Source of the DNA: Thermoplasmata archaeon
GTDB taxonomy: Archaea > Thermoplasmatota > E2 > JACPAO01 > JAHFTW01
Reading direction: 5' to 3'
Assembly: GCA_023269235.1 (NCBI GenBank)
Contig: JAHFTW010000001.1
Location: forward strand, 293,548-357,547
Length of the DNA: 64,000 nucleotides
How positions within the stretch are numbered: the first letter of the stretch is position 1; every line of letters starts with the position of its first letter. Under the pieces are notes generated by a model, which was given only the letters and a program-made list of their open reading frames with translations, was not told the origin of the DNA and ran no database searches. Positions 16,966-25,665 of the stretch are shown here, in pieces. The position numbers and the translations under genes are program-made.

Positions 16966-18318
16966 GTGCATCTGATCCCCAACGACTCCTTGGAAGCCGA
17001 GATGGCGGCCACGGTGGGCGTGCGCTCCGCTAAGGACCTCTTCTTGGAGATCCCCGCCGCCCTGCGCATCCAGGGGCTCAAGCTACCCCCGGCCGAGCCG
17101 GAGCGGCACATGGCGCGCCGCCTGCGAACGCTGCTCGCGAAGAACAAGTCGTACGAGCAGATGCCAAACTTCCTCGGCGGCGGCCTCAAGCCGCAGCTGG
17201 TCCCCGCCGCGGTGCGCGCCGTGGCGCACCGGCAGGAGTTCATCACCAGCTACACGCCGTACCAGCCCGAGGTCAGCCAGGGCCTCCTGCAGGTCATTTT
17301 CGAGTACCAGTCGTTGATGTGCGACATCACGCGCATGGACGTCAGCAACGCGGGGATGTACGACCAGCCGACGGCGCTCGGCGAGGCCGCCCTCATGGCG
17401 ACGCGCGTCAACGACCGCATGCGCTTCCTCGTGCCCGAGCACCTGAGCTGGGAGAAGCGCAGCATCCTCCACAACTACACGAGGGGGCCCGGCATCGTCG
17501 TCGAGACGTACGGCTACGACGCCAAGACCGGCCGCAGCGACCTCGCCAGCCTCCAGTCCAAGCTCGGCCCCGACGTCTCCGGCGTCTACTTGGAGAACCC
17601 GAACCACTTCGGCGTCTTCGAGGAGGAAGCCAAACGGGTCGGCGAGCTTGCCCACGCGGCGGGCGCCCTCTTCGTCATGGGCGTGGACCTGACGAGCCTC
17701 GGCGTCGTCGCCCCGCCCGGCACGCTCGGCGCGGACATCGTCGTCGCGGAGGGCTCCTGCTTCGGCGGCGCCCCCGCCCTCGGTGGCCCGCTGCTTGGAA
17801 CGCTTTGCGCGACGGAGGCCATCGTGCGCAAGATGCCGGGCCGCATCATCGGTGCCACCAAGGACGAGTCCGGCAAGCGCGGCTTCGTCATGACGCTCCA
17901 GGCGCGCGAGCAGCACATCCGCCGTGCCAAGGCGACCTCGAACATCTGCTCCAATGAGGCGCTGATTGCCAACCAGGCCGCCATCCACCTGACCATGCTC
18001 GGCCGCACCGGCCTGCGCGCCATGGGCCTGCAGAACCTGGAAGCCGGCGTCAAATTGGAGTCTGCGCTCGCGGCCGCCGGCTTCAGCCGCCGTTTCACGG
18101 GCGCCTTCTACAACGAGTTCGTTACCCACACGGCCGACCCGAAGGCGCTCCATGAGCAGGCCCTCAAGGCGGGCGTCCACGCCGGCCACCCGCTCGAGGC
18201 CGACGTCTTCGCGCTCAAGAACTGCCTCCTGTGGGGCAGCACGCCCATCCACAACGACGAGGACTACGCGCGCCTCGCCGAGGCCGTCAAGCCCCAGCTC
18301 AAGGCGGTGAGGGCATGA
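16966..18318 (+). CDS. gcvPA: Glycine dehydrogenase (decarboxylating) subunit 1
   Basis: N-terminal-half subunit of the split P protein that decarboxylates glycine with PLP. 450 residues from a GTG start, with the family segments YTPYQPEVSQGLLQVIFEYQS, which covers the contact region with the partner subunit, SNAGMYDQPTALGEAALMA and NICSNEALIAN. Split GcvP is the usual arrangement in archaea and many bacteria. The stop overlaps the gcvPB ATG (ATGA), so the two subunits are made together. Confidence 0.96.
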   Translation: MHLIPNDSLEAEMAATVGVRSAKDLFLEIPAALRIQGLKLPPAEPERHMARRLRTLLAKNKSYEQMPNFLGGGLKPQLVPAAVRAVAHRQEFITSYTPYQPEVSQGLLQVIFEYQSLMCDITRMDVSNAGMYDQPTALGEAALMATRVNDRMRFLVPEHLSWEKRSILHNYTRGPGIVVETYGYDAKTGRSDLASLQSKLGPDVSGVYLENPNHFGVFEEEAKRVGELAHAAGALFVMGVDLTSLGVVAPPGTLGADIVVAEGSCFGGAPALGGPLLGTLCATEAIVRKMPGRIIGATKDESGKRGFVMTLQAREQHIRRAKATSNICSNEALIANQAAIHLTMLGRTGLRAMGLQNLEAGVKLESALAAAGFSRRFTGAFYNEFVTHTADPKALHEQALKAGVHAGHPLEADVFALKNCLLWGSTPIHNDEDYARLAEAVKPQLKAVRA

Positions 18319-19853
18319 TGACCAAGCCCCACGCCGCGCCCGTCCTCCGCACGCCGACCGCCGGCGTCAGCCTGATGGTCATCCCGCACGAGGTCCCCCT
18401 GGTCGTCGAGGAGGCCCGCCCCGGCCAGACCGGCACCTGGCAAGGCCCCGCCGACGAGCGCCTCGCCGCGAGCCGCATCCCCGCCGCGCTACGCTGGAAC
18501 CCCGGCACCGACGGCGACTTCGGCCTCAGCGAGCCGCAGACGGTCGCCCACTTCACCAAGCTCAGCCAGAAGAACTTCGGCAACGACACCGCGCTCTACC
18601 CGCTCGGCTCCTGCACGATGAAGCACAACCCCAAGGCGTGCGACGAGATGGGCACCCTCTCCAGTGTCAACCTCGTCCACCCGAGCCAGGACCCGCGCAC
18701 CCTCCAGGGCAGCCTCGAGATTTTCTGGGAGCTTGAGCGCTGGCTCGCCGAAATCACCGGCATGGACGCCGTGTCTCTCCAGCCCGCGGCCGGCGCCCAC
18801 GGCGAGTTCCTCGGCCTCCTCGTGATGCGCGCCTACCACGAGGCTCGCGGCGAAGGCCACCGCGACGAGATCGTCCTCCCTGACACCGCCCACGGCACGA
18901 ATCCGGCCACAGCGAGCATGGCGGGCTACAAGGTCGTCGAGATTCCCTCGGGCCCCGACGGCCTCGTGGACCTCAACGCCCTCAAGGCCGCCGTCGGCCC
19001 CAAGACGGCCGGCTTCATGCTGACCAACCCGAACACGGTCGGCATCTTCGAGAAGAACATCCAGACGATCCAGAAGATCATCCATGAGGCGGGCGGCCTG
19101 CTGTACTACGACGGCGCCAACCTCAACGCCATCACGGGCCAGGCGCGCCCCGGCGACATGGGTTTCGACATCGTCCACATCAACTTGCACAAGACGTTCG
19201 CAGTCCCCCACGGCGGCGGCGGCCCCGGCGCGGGCCCCATCGGCGTGAAGAAGCGCCTGGAGCCGTTCCTTCCCGTGCCCCGCATCGTCAAGCGCACCGC
19301 CGGCGACTTCACGACGGAAGGCATGGAGAGGCACCCGCAGTCGGTCGGCAAGATCAAGGCTGGTTACGGGCAGGGCGCCGCCCTCGTGCGCGCCTACAGC
19401 TACATGTGCATGCTCGGCGGCGACGGCATCACCCGCGCGGCCGAGATTGCCTGCCTGAACGCGAGCTACGTCAAGGAGCGTCTCAAGGGCATCCTCGACT
19501 TCCCGCACCCCGGCCGCTCCATGCATGAGTTCGTCGCCTCCGCGTCCGGCCTCAAGAAGCGCACCGGCATCACCGCCGGCGACGTCGGCAAGCGCCTCCT
19601 CGACTACGGCCTGCACGCCCCGACGGTCTACTTCCCGCTCCTCGTGCCCGAGGCCATCATGTTCGAGCCCACGGAGTCCGCGACGAAGGACGAGCTGGAC
19701 CGCTTCATCGCGGCCGTCCAAGCCATCGCCGCCGAGGACCCCGCCCTCGTCCACGCCGCGCCGCACACGACGCCCGTGAAACGCCTCGACGAGGCCACCG
19801 CCGCGAAGAAACTGGTGCTGCGCTGGCACACCTTGGCCCGCCTCGAGGCATGA
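18315..19853 (+). CDS. gcvPB: Glycine dehydrogenase (decarboxylating) subunit 2
   Basis: Catalytic PLP subunit of the split P protein. 512 residues from ATG 18315, which overlaps the gcvPA stop. The PLP lysine is in INLHKTFAVPHGGGGPG (Lys293). YPLGSCTMKHNPK and DTAHGTNPATASM are family signatures. Together with GcvPA and GcvH it links glycine catabolism to one-carbon metabolism. Confidence 0.96.
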   Translation: MMTKPHAAPVLRTPTAGVSLMVIPHEVPLVVEEARPGQTGTWQGPADERLAASRIPAALRWNPGTDGDFGLSEPQTVAHFTKLSQKNFGNDTALYPLGSCTMKHNPKACDEMGTLSSVNLVHPSQDPRTLQGSLEIFWELERWLAEITGMDAVSLQPAAGAHGEFLGLLVMRAYHEARGEGHRDEIVLPDTAHGTNPATASMAGYKVVEIPSGPDGLVDLNALKAAVGPKTAGFMLTNPNTVGIFEKNIQTIQKIIHEAGGLLYYDGANLNAITGQARPGDMGFDIVHINLHKTFAVPHGGGGPGAGPIGVKKRLEPFLPVPRIVKRTAGDFTTEGMERHPQSVGKIKAGYGQGAALVRAYSYMCMLGGDGITRAAEIACLNASYVKERLKGILDFPHPGRSMHEFVASASGLKKRTGITAGDVGKRLLDYGLHAPTVYFPLLVPEAIMFEPTESATKDELDRFIAAVQAIAAEDPALVHAAPHTTPVKRLDEATAAKKLVLRWHTLARLEA

Positions 19854-19911
19854 CGGCCCCGCCTGGAAACGGTCATCTCCCCCGCCGCAATCGTCGGCCG
19901 TCGAGCGTGCG

Positions 19912-21072
19912 ATGACCAAGTTGCGTGTTGGGCTGCTTGTCAACCCGGTTGCCGGCCTTGGGGGCCCCGCCGCCCTCAAGGGTTCGGACGGCCACTGGCG
20001 CGAGGCGCTCGCCGCCGGCTACGCCCCGACCGCCCCCGAGCGGGCGCGCAAGTTCGTCGAGCTCGTGGGCGACGCCGTCGAGTGGGTCACGGTCCCCGGC
20101 GCGATGGGCGGCGACCACATCCGCTCCGCCCGCCTGGTTCTGGGCGACGCCAAGCTCGTGATGGGCGACACGACGCGCGACGACACGGTGCGCGCCGCCA
20201 CCGCCTTGCGCGACGCCAAGGTGGACCTTCTGTGCTTCCTGGGCGGCGACGGCACCGCGACCGACGTCAGCAAGGCGGTCGGTACCGGGACGCCCTGCCT
20301 CGGCGTCCCCGCCGGCGTCAAGATTACCAGCCCCGTGTACACGCACGACGTCGCCGAGGCGGCCTGGCTCGTGGCGCAGCTCCGGCCCGGGTTCGAGACC
20401 ATCCTGCGCGACACCACTGACCTCGACGAGGAGGCGTACCGCGCCGGCGACGTGGACATCACCCTCACCGGGAACCTCAAGGTCCCGCTCAGCCCCGCCA
20501 TCCAGGACGGCAAGGTCGCCACCTCGCACGAGACGCCGATGGGCCCCCTCGTCGAGCAGGTCCTGCGCGAATGGGACACCGACGCGCTCACCTTCGTCGG
20601 CGCCGGCTCCGTCTGCCAGGCCGTGAAGGCGCAGTTCTGGGGCAAGCCCACGCTCCTGGGGGTGGACGGCATCACCGGCTCCCGCATCGTGCAGGCCGAC
20701 CTGGACGCCCACCGCATCGAGGCGCTCGTGGCGGAGCAGCAGACGAAGGGCGGCGCCGTCCGCATCGTGCTCTCCACCATCGGCGGCCAGGGCATGCTCC
20801 TGGGACGCGGCACGCAGATGTTCACGCCCGCCATCCTGCGCAAAGTCGGGTGGGAAAACATCCGCGTCGTCGCCCCGCCGGAGAAGCTCCTGGGGCTCAA
20901 AGGGCTCCACATCGACACCGGCGACGCCGAGCTGGACGCCTCCGCCCCCAAGCACATCCGCGTCACGACGGGATGGAACGAGACGCGCCTGATGCGCTTG
21001 CTCGCGGGTGCCCGCGCTCCGCCCGACGCCAACGGCGAGCATGGCAAGACCGCGGCCGCGCCCACCCCTTAG
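19912..21072 (+). CDS. ATP-NAD kinase / AcoX family protein
   Basis: 386 residues with the diacylglycerol/NAD kinase fold: NPVAGLGGPAALKGSD near the N-terminus, the catalytic and nucleotide motif GGDGTATD (about 118-125), and GVPAGVK. A C-terminal domain includes TIGGQGMLLGRGTQM. It belongs to the AcoX-like branch (COG3199 type) rather than the canonical NAD kinase. NADP supply is the likely role; a different phosphoacceptor is possible. It starts 58 nt after gcvPB. Confidence 0.85.
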   Translation: MTKLRVGLLVNPVAGLGGPAALKGSDGHWREALAAGYAPTAPERARKFVELVGDAVEWVTVPGAMGGDHIRSARLVLGDAKLVMGDTTRDDTVRAATALRDAKVDLLCFLGGDGTATDVSKAVGTGTPCLGVPAGVKITSPVYTHDVAEAAWLVAQLRPGFETILRDTTDLDEEAYRAGDVDITLTGNLKVPLSPAIQDGKVATSHETPMGPLVEQVLREWDTDALTFVGAGSVCQAVKAQFWGKPTLLGVDGITGSRIVQADLDAHRIEALVAEQQTKGGAVRIVLSTIGGQGMLLGRGTQMFTPAILRKVGWENIRVVAPPEKLLGLKGLHIDTGDAELDASAPKHIRVTTGWNETRLMRLLAGARAPPDANGEHGKTAAAPTP

Positions 21073-21107
21073 GAACGCCTTTTCACTCGCCCTGGGCTCA
21101 GCGCCGC

Positions 21108-21509
21108 ATGGACTTGGAGCTCGCCACCGCCACCCCCACCAGCCCCGTCGCCGTGACGGTGAAGGCGCGCCGCCACACGATCGTCCAGGACAAGCCCGAG
21201 GCCTCCGGCGGCAAGGACACCGGCCCGATGGCCTCCGAGCTGCTGCTCGCGGGTCTGCTCGCCTGCCAGAACAGCACGTTCGTCAAGGTCGCGGCCAAGC
21301 GCCGCGTCGAGGCCCGCGTCGTCTCCCTCGAGGGCGAGCTCGGCTTCCTGGACGGCGACATCGCGGCCATCCGCGTCCGATTCCGCCTCGCCGCGCCGGC
21401 GTCGGTCGCGGATGATGCCCTCGCCACGCTGCTCCGGCTCACGGACAAGAGCTGCACCATCAGCAAGGTGCTCAAGGTCCCGGTCGAGGGGACCTACACC
21501 CGCGTCTGA
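21108..21509 (+). CDS. OsmC/Ohr-family protein
   Basis: 133 residues of the thiol-dependent peroxide reductase family. The two conserved cysteines are visible in LLACQNSTF and DKSCTISKVLK; Glu and Arg positions are less clear. A box CCTTTTCA centred near -27 supports ATG 21108. The 3' end overlaps the convergent CYTH gene by 16 bp. Role: probably detoxification of organic hydroperoxides. Confidence 0.85.
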   Translation: MDLELATATPTSPVAVTVKARRHTIVQDKPEASGGKDTGPMASELLLAGLLACQNSTFVKVAAKRRVEARVVSLEGELGFLDGDIAAIRVRFRLAAPASVADDALATLLRLTDKSCTISKVLKVPVEGTYTRV

Positions 21510-22027
21510 GCGGCGAGAAGGATCTCGAGGTAGCTGCGCCGCTCCGGGCGGACGCCGTCCAAGCCGAGCCGCCGGACCGCCTCCGCCATGCGCCGCCGCG
21601 CCTCTTCGGCGTCGGTCCCCATTGCCTCGACCTCGACGTAGGAGCCGACGCCGTCCACCTGGTCGAGGGCCACCTCCACGCCCAGGCCGTCGAGCCGATG
21701 GGACTCGCGCCGCTTGCGGACGCGGTGAACGGCCTGGAACCCGAGCGAGGCGAGCAAGGCCGACGGGTCCTCGACGACGGCCACGGTCTGCTCCAGCCGC
21801 GCCTTGGCGGCGCCGGCCTGCTTGGGGCCCTTGTAAGTGAGCTCCAACGTCCCCGCGGCACTGCGCAGCCGGAGCGCCTCGTCCGTGGCGGCGAAGTCGC
21901 GTTGGGGATGCCGGAAGAACGTGTCCTCCTGGTCCGAGACCCCGAGCGGGGCCGCGCCCAGCGCGCGCAGGGCGTCGCGGACCGGTCCAAAGTCGGCGAG
22001 CGGGAGCTTCACCTCGACCTCGAGCAT
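21494..22027 (-). CDS. CYTH-domain protein (class IV adenylate cyclase / triphosphatase-like)
   Basis: 177 residues starting MLEVEVKLPL, the ExExK signature of the CYTH triphosphate tunnel. The middle has DTFFRHPQRDF and EALRLRS, and the C-terminal half has ELTYKGPKQAG, DQVDGVGSYVEVE and RRSYLEILL. In archaea CyaB-like proteins may make cAMP or hydrolyse triphosphates; the activity cannot be decided. The start shares one central promoter box with the divergent lipoprotein gene at 22078. Confidence 0.87.
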   Translation of the reverse strand: MLEVEVKLPLADFGPVRDALRALGAAPLGVSDQEDTFFRHPQRDFAATDEALRLRSAAGTLELTYKGPKQAGAAKARLEQTVAVVEDPSALLASLGFQAVHRVRKRRESHRLDGLGVEVALDQVDGVGSYVEVEAMGTDAEEARRRMAEAVRRLGLDGVRPERRSYLEILLAAQTRV

Positions 22028-22047
22028 GACCCTGCGAGCATCCAAGC

Positions 22048-22057
22048 GCCTATCAGG
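22048..22057. promoter_or_regulatory. Single box serving two divergent leaderless genes (CYTH / lipoprotein)
   Basis: GCCTATCAGG in the middle of a 50-nt gap, centred about 26 nt from the CYTH ATG (minus, 22027) and about 25 nt from the GTG at 22078 (plus). No other AT-rich candidate is present. Confidence 0.55.
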
Positions 22058-22077
22058 TTGACGCGCGTCGCTCCAGC

Positions 22078-22749
22078 GTGAAGATGGCGACCGTGGGGCT
22101 CCTGGTGGCGGCGTTGCTGCTGCCCGGTTGCCTGGACCCCTACCGCGTCCACGTGGACGAGGGGGCGGTCGCGCGCGGCGGCGTCGCCTGGGTCCGCAGC
22201 GACCTGGGCGGCCAATCGGGCGGCTTCCTTGGCTCCAACACGGTGGAGACGGACTACACGTTCTCGCCCTCCAGCCAGCCGCCCTACCCGGGCGTGCTGC
22301 AGCTCTTCGGCCTGCGGGAGAGCTCGCGCCGTTCCACGACGGAGCTTCTGGCCCTCGCGCGCACCGCCGTGGACAACGCAACGGCGGCGCAGCACATCGA
22401 GGTGGAGGGCAAAGGGACGAGCGGCACCCGCACGCTGCGCAACGGCCTCTCGACCCAGTGGTTCGCCCTCGAAGGCACCGTCGCCGGCAACGGCGGGCTC
22501 TTCTCGGCGAGCACGCGGGTGCGCATCCTCGGCGAGGCGGGCTACGACGGCCAGAGCAGCACGCACCTCATCGCGGTCGGCATTGCCCAGGTGGAGTCCA
22601 CTACCTGCCCGCCCGTCAACATCGCAGGCGCCTGCCAGATTCGCAGCGACATGCGCACCTGGACCTCGCTCGCCGGCGACACCAAGGGCAGCGTGGACGG
22701 CGCCGTGAGCCAAAACGGCCTTCTCGACAACGTGGTGACCCATGACTGA
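22078..22749 (+). CDS. Lipoprotein, unknown function
   Basis: 223 residues. Signal with lipobox LLLPGC (Cys19), then a beta-rich extracellular domain. A C-terminal CPPVNIAGAC suggests one disulfide. No family is recognised. GTG 22078 is favoured by box spacing; ATG 22084 is an alternative. The stop overlaps the start of the methyltransferase gene by 8 nt. Confidence 0.72.
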   Translation: MKMATVGLLVAALLLPGCLDPYRVHVDEGAVARGGVAWVRSDLGGQSGGFLGSNTVETDYTFSPSSQPPYPGVLQLFGLRESSRRSTTELLALARTAVDNATAAQHIEVEGKGTSGTRTLRNGLSTQWFALEGTVAGNGGLFSASTRVRILGEAGYDGQSSTHLIAVGIAQVESTTCPPVNIAGACQIRSDMRTWTSLAGDTKGSVDGAVSQNGLLDNVVTHD

Positions 22750-23755
22750 ACCGGACTTCCCCGTCGCGCGCTTCGCCGCCGGCCCCAAGATTCGCGAGTG
22801 GAGCCGCAAGCACGGATTTAGCGACTGGATGGTCGCCCGCATCCTCCAGCTCACCGACCGGCCCGCCGACGTCCTGGAAGGGCTCCTCCACCGGCCGCCG
22901 CGCTACTTGCGCGCCAACCCGTTGCGCGCCAGCGTCGAGGAGGTCCTGTCGCGCCTTGAGGCGAAGAACTTCAGCCTCGCCCGCAACGAGCTGGACCCGA
23001 ACATCCTCAAGCTCCGCCAGGCCCCCATCAGCCCGGGCGCCACCATCGAGCACATGCAGGGCCTCACGACGCCGCAGGACCTCGCCTCCGCGAGCGCCCC
23101 GCTCGCGCTCGGGGCCCAGCCCGGCGACATCGTGGCCGACCTCGCCGCGGCCCCCGGCGTCAAGACGCTCCACGTCGCCGGCGACCTCGCGGGCGGCGGC
23201 CTGCGCGAGCGCGGCGCCATCATCGCCGTCGAGCCCGACGCCGACCGCATGCGCGCCCTCCGCTTCAACCTCGAGCGCTGCGGCGCCACAAGCGTCGTGA
23301 TGCGCAACCACACGGCGCAGGAGCTGCCCGGCAAGGCCTGGGCCGACCGCGTCCTCCTCGACGCCCCCTGCACCGGCGAGGGCACCATCCCGAAGGACAA
23401 GAACCGCCGGCACGGCAAGCCCGAGGAGGTCACCGCGATGGCGGCCTTGCAGCGCGAGCTGGTGGACGCGGCCGACCGCATCCTCAAGCCGGGCGGCACG
23501 CTTGTGTACGCGACCTGCACGTTCGCGCCCGAGGAAAACGAGGCCCAGGTCAGCCGCCTCGTCGGCAAGGGCTACCGCGTCGAGCCGCTCGGCTTCGACC
23601 GCGTCGCCTCGGTGCCTCTCGTCCCCGGCGTCACGCAGTGGCCCGGCCTGGAGCTGGACCCCTCCGTGGCCCGCGCCCGCCACTTCCTGCCGGGTGTCCA
23701 CCCGACCCTCGGCTTCTTCGTCGCCAAGCTCACCAAGCGGGAGCGCGCGATATGA
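22742..23755 (+). CDS. RNA m5C methyltransferase (NOL1/NOP2/Sun family)
   Basis: SAM-dependent enzyme that methylates cytosine C5 in tRNA or rRNA. 337 residues: an N-terminal PUA-associated/RRM-like part, the SAM-binding motif ADLAAAPGVKTLHV, and the two catalytic-cysteine motifs DAPCTGEGT and YATCTFAPEENE, with the C-terminal LGFFVAKL. Related archaeal enzymes modify tRNA C48/C49, which is the likely substrate. A 24-aa mini-ORF bridges to the Nip7-like gene. Confidence 0.92.
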   Translation: MTEPDFPVARFAAGPKIREWSRKHGFSDWMVARILQLTDRPADVLEGLLHRPPRYLRANPLRASVEEVLSRLEAKNFSLARNELDPNILKLRQAPISPGATIEHMQGLTTPQDLASASAPLALGAQPGDIVADLAAAPGVKTLHVAGDLAGGGLRERGAIIAVEPDADRMRALRFNLERCGATSVVMRNHTAQELPGKAWADRVLLDAPCTGEGTIPKDKNRRHGKPEEVTAMAALQRELVDAADRILKPGGTLVYATCTFAPEENEAQVSRLVGKGYRVEPLGFDRVASVPLVPGVTQWPGLELDPSVARARHFLPGVHPTLGFFVAKLTKRERAI

Positions 23756-23826
23756 CGCAGCAGCGGCATGGCGCAGCCGAAGGCGGACCCTCCGGTTCGC
23801 GCAGCGGGACGGAGGGGGCCCTATGA
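23752..23826 (+). CDS. 24-aa bridging mini-ORF
   Basis: Short Gly/Ser/Arg-rich frame (starts MTQQRHGAAEGG) that overlaps the methyltransferase stop through ATGA at its 5' end and the Nip7-like ATG through ATGA at its 3' end. It fills the whole 67-nt gap. It contains CCCTCCG (23788-23794), which can pair with CGGAGGG (23810-23816), the Shine-Dalgarno region of the next gene. It could act as a coupling leader rather than make a functional peptide. No family. Confidence 0.35.
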   Translation: MTQQRHGAAEGGPSGSRSGTEGAL

Positions 23827-24338
23827 GGCAGGCCAACCTGGAGGAGGAGACCGCCGTCCTCGGTTTCCTCGAGGCCATGGAGAAAGGCCTCTCCATGAAG
23901 GTCCTCTCGGGGGGCGCCCTCGGCGTCGTGGAGCGCGACGGCATCCAGTTCGCTGTCCTCACCAGCCAGGCGCTCCTTAGCCTGCCGCAAGACCTTCTCG
24001 CGGGCGCCGAGGCGGCGGGCCTTCCCCTGGGCGTCCTCGAAGGCGACGGGTTCCATCTTGACCTGCAGGGCGCCGCCCTTGTCGCCGTCCACACCAAGGC
24101 GCAGACCTGCCGCGTCACCGAGCAGGCCGCCAAGCTGTTCCTCTACGGCCGCAACGTCCTGGGCGACTCCGTGGTCTGGCACGAGCCCGGCCTCAAGCGC
24201 GGCGACGCCTGCATCGTCTGCAACGGCCGCGGCGAATCCCTCGGCCTCGGCGTCGTCGTCGGCCCCTTCAAGGGGATGCGCGAGGCCGTAAAGCCGGTGC
24301 AGGATCTCGGGACGTACTTGCGCGACCAGGACGAATGA
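23823..24338 (+). CDS. Nip7-like PUA-domain ribosome biogenesis protein
   Basis: 171 residues: an N-terminal pre-PUA domain (1-90) and a C-terminal PUA-type RNA-binding domain (KLFLYGRNVLGDSVV, then DACIVCNGRGESLGLGVV). The order resembles archaeal Nip7 homologues, which act in large-subunit assembly. A strong Shine-Dalgarno sequence GGAGGGGG lies 5 nt before ATG 23823. The neighbouring m5C methyltransferase fits an rRNA or tRNA maturation role. Confidence 0.8.
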   Translation: MRQANLEEETAVLGFLEAMEKGLSMKVLSGGALGVVERDGIQFAVLTSQALLSLPQDLLAGAEAAGLPLGVLEGDGFHLDLQGAALVAVHTKAQTCRVTEQAAKLFLYGRNVLGDSVVWHEPGLKRGDACIVCNGRGESLGLGVVVGPFKGMREAVKPVQDLGTYLRDQDE

Positions 24339-24341
24339 CTC

Positions 24342-24761
24342 ATGATGATTGAACCCCCCGCGCCGCATGCCAAGGAGTACACGGTCATCGTCGCCGTCCG
24401 CTCCAGCGCCGCGGGAAACGAGTTCCTCATGGTGCGCCACATCAAGCGTGGCTGGGAGTTGCCGGGCGGCAAGCTTGAGGCCAACGAGGGCCCCGTCCAT
24501 TGCGCCTTGCGCGAGTTCCGCGAGGAGACCGGCCACCTGCTCTCGTCGCCGCATTACGTCGTCAAGCTGCGCAAGCCCAACGGCATCTGCCACGTCTTCA
24601 CGGGCGGACTTGGCGCGGCCGTCGAGGGCACCAAACCCGACCCCAAGGAGGCCGTCGTGGAGTACCGGTGGTTCAGCCGCCTGCCGCGCGCGGAGGGCCT
24701 CGCCTTCCCAGATGATCCCTACGACGAGATCGGCGCCAAGCTGGGCATCACGTTCGGCTGA
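24342..24761 (+). CDS. Nudix hydrolase
   Basis: 139 residues. The Nudix box is complete: GGKLEANEG, seven residues, then REFREETGH, binding Mg2+ and a nucleoside-diphosphate-linked substrate. WELPGGKLE and VEYRWFSR frame the fold. It starts 4 nt after the Nip7-like stop, so it is probably the last gene of this operon. The substrate is unknown. Confidence 0.9.
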   Translation: MMIEPPAPHAKEYTVIVAVRSSAAGNEFLMVRHIKRGWELPGGKLEANEGPVHCALREFREETGHLLSSPHYVVKLRKPNGICHVFTGGLGAAVEGTKPDPKEAVVEYRWFSRLPRAEGLAFPDDPYDEIGAKLGITFG

Positions 24762-24773
24762 GACGCCGGCCCG

Positions 24774-25295
24774 TCAGCCGTACAGGCTGGCCCACAGGTC
24801 CGCGAACTCGGTGCGCATGTCCGGCGTCGGCTGGTACGCAAGCAGGAGGGCCAGGAGGCGCGCGCGGTCCGCCGGTTCGAAGCGGCCGTCCGCGCTCTTG
24901 CGCACGACGCCGGCCGCCTCCAGCTTGCGCAGGTGGAAGCTGAGTTTGCTCTTGCCGAGGCCCAGGTCGTCGCAGATGCGCTTGTGCTGCACGGCCTCCT
25001 CCTGGTCAAGGAGATAGAGTGTGATCTGGAGCGGCAGCTTGGCGCGCAGGGCCCCCAGCGCGTCGCGTTCGCGGGCGGAGGGGGCCGCCGCGTCGCCCTT
25101 CGCAAAGAGGCGGGCGTAGCGCTCGTCCCGTTCGACGCGCACGAGGCCATTCTGGCCGAGGATGGCGAGGTGGTACTCGACGAGGGCGACGGAGGTCTCG
25201 AGCTGGCGTGCAAGCTCCCTCACATGGAGGCCGGGGTAGGCCTGGATGGTCGCGTAGATGCGGCGGCGGATGTCGAGGTCGAGGGGGCCGCCCAT
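24774..25295 (-). CDS. Transcription regulator with two winged helix-turn-helix domains
   Basis: 173 residues. The first ArsR-like wHTH spans 1-70 (HVRELARQLETSVALVEYHL), followed by a linker and a second wHTH at about 90-155 (KRICDDLGLGKSKLSFHLRKL). No metal-binding Cys cluster is seen. Two tandem wHTH domains are common in euryarchaeal regulators. It is the last gene of a three-gene unit with a small membrane protein and an exported His-start protein, so it may regulate the neighbouring exported-protein genes. Confidence 0.88.
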   Translation of the reverse strand: MGGPLDLDIRRRIYATIQAYPGLHVRELARQLETSVALVEYHLAILGQNGLVRVERDERYARLFAKGDAAAPSARERDALGALRAKLPLQITLYLLDQEEAVQHKRICDDLGLGKSKLSFHLRKLEAAGVVRKSADGRFEPADRARLLALLLAYQPTPDMRTEFADLWASLYG

Positions 25296-25304
25296 GCGGA
25301 CGTC

Positions 25305-25619
25305 TCAGCTCCGGCGCAGGAAGGGCGCGACGAGCAGGAGGACGATGCCGAGGTCGAACGCGCTGTTGAGGAACTCCAGATGGCCGTGGCCGAGCGGGAA
25401 GTCGGCCGGGACCTCCGCGCTCTGGGAGGGGTCCTGCAGGAGGGCGTATCCAGTGACGAGGCTCTTGACGCAGAACAGGGCAAAGGCCCACTTCACGTAG
25501 CCGAGCTTCGCGTTGCCGGACTTCTCCTGCGCGCGTGCGGCGAGGATGGCGAGCGCGAGGCTGACGATCGCGACGCCGCCGACGAGGACGACAGCGATTC
25601 CTTCATGGAACAGGACCAT
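25305..25619 (-). CDS. Small three-helix membrane protein beside regulator
   Basis: 104 residues with three hydrophobic stretches (about 5-27, 42-60 and 84-99) and a polar loop rich in Ser, Glu and His (about 61-83, FPLGHGHLEF). It ends 9 nt before the wHTH regulator start, and 46 nt separate it from the upstream exported protein. Pairs of a wHTH regulator and a small membrane protein are frequent in haloarchaea and suggest a membrane signal that modulates the regulator. That is inference. Confidence 0.72.
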   Translation of the reverse strand: MVLFHEGIAVVLVGGVAIVSLALAILAARAQEKSGNAKLGYVKWAFALFCVKSLVTGYALLQDPSQSAEVPADFPLGHGHLEFLNSAFDLGIVLLLVAPFLRRS

Positions 25620-25665
25620 GCGTTCCTGCGAGGCCGGCGCAGGGGCAAAGGCTTGGCGGTCCGGC

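Noticed and set aside
21412-21840. 142-codon plus-strand frame
   Set aside because: Antisense to the CYTH gene and overlapping OsmC in another frame; Arg/Pro/Ala-only composition.
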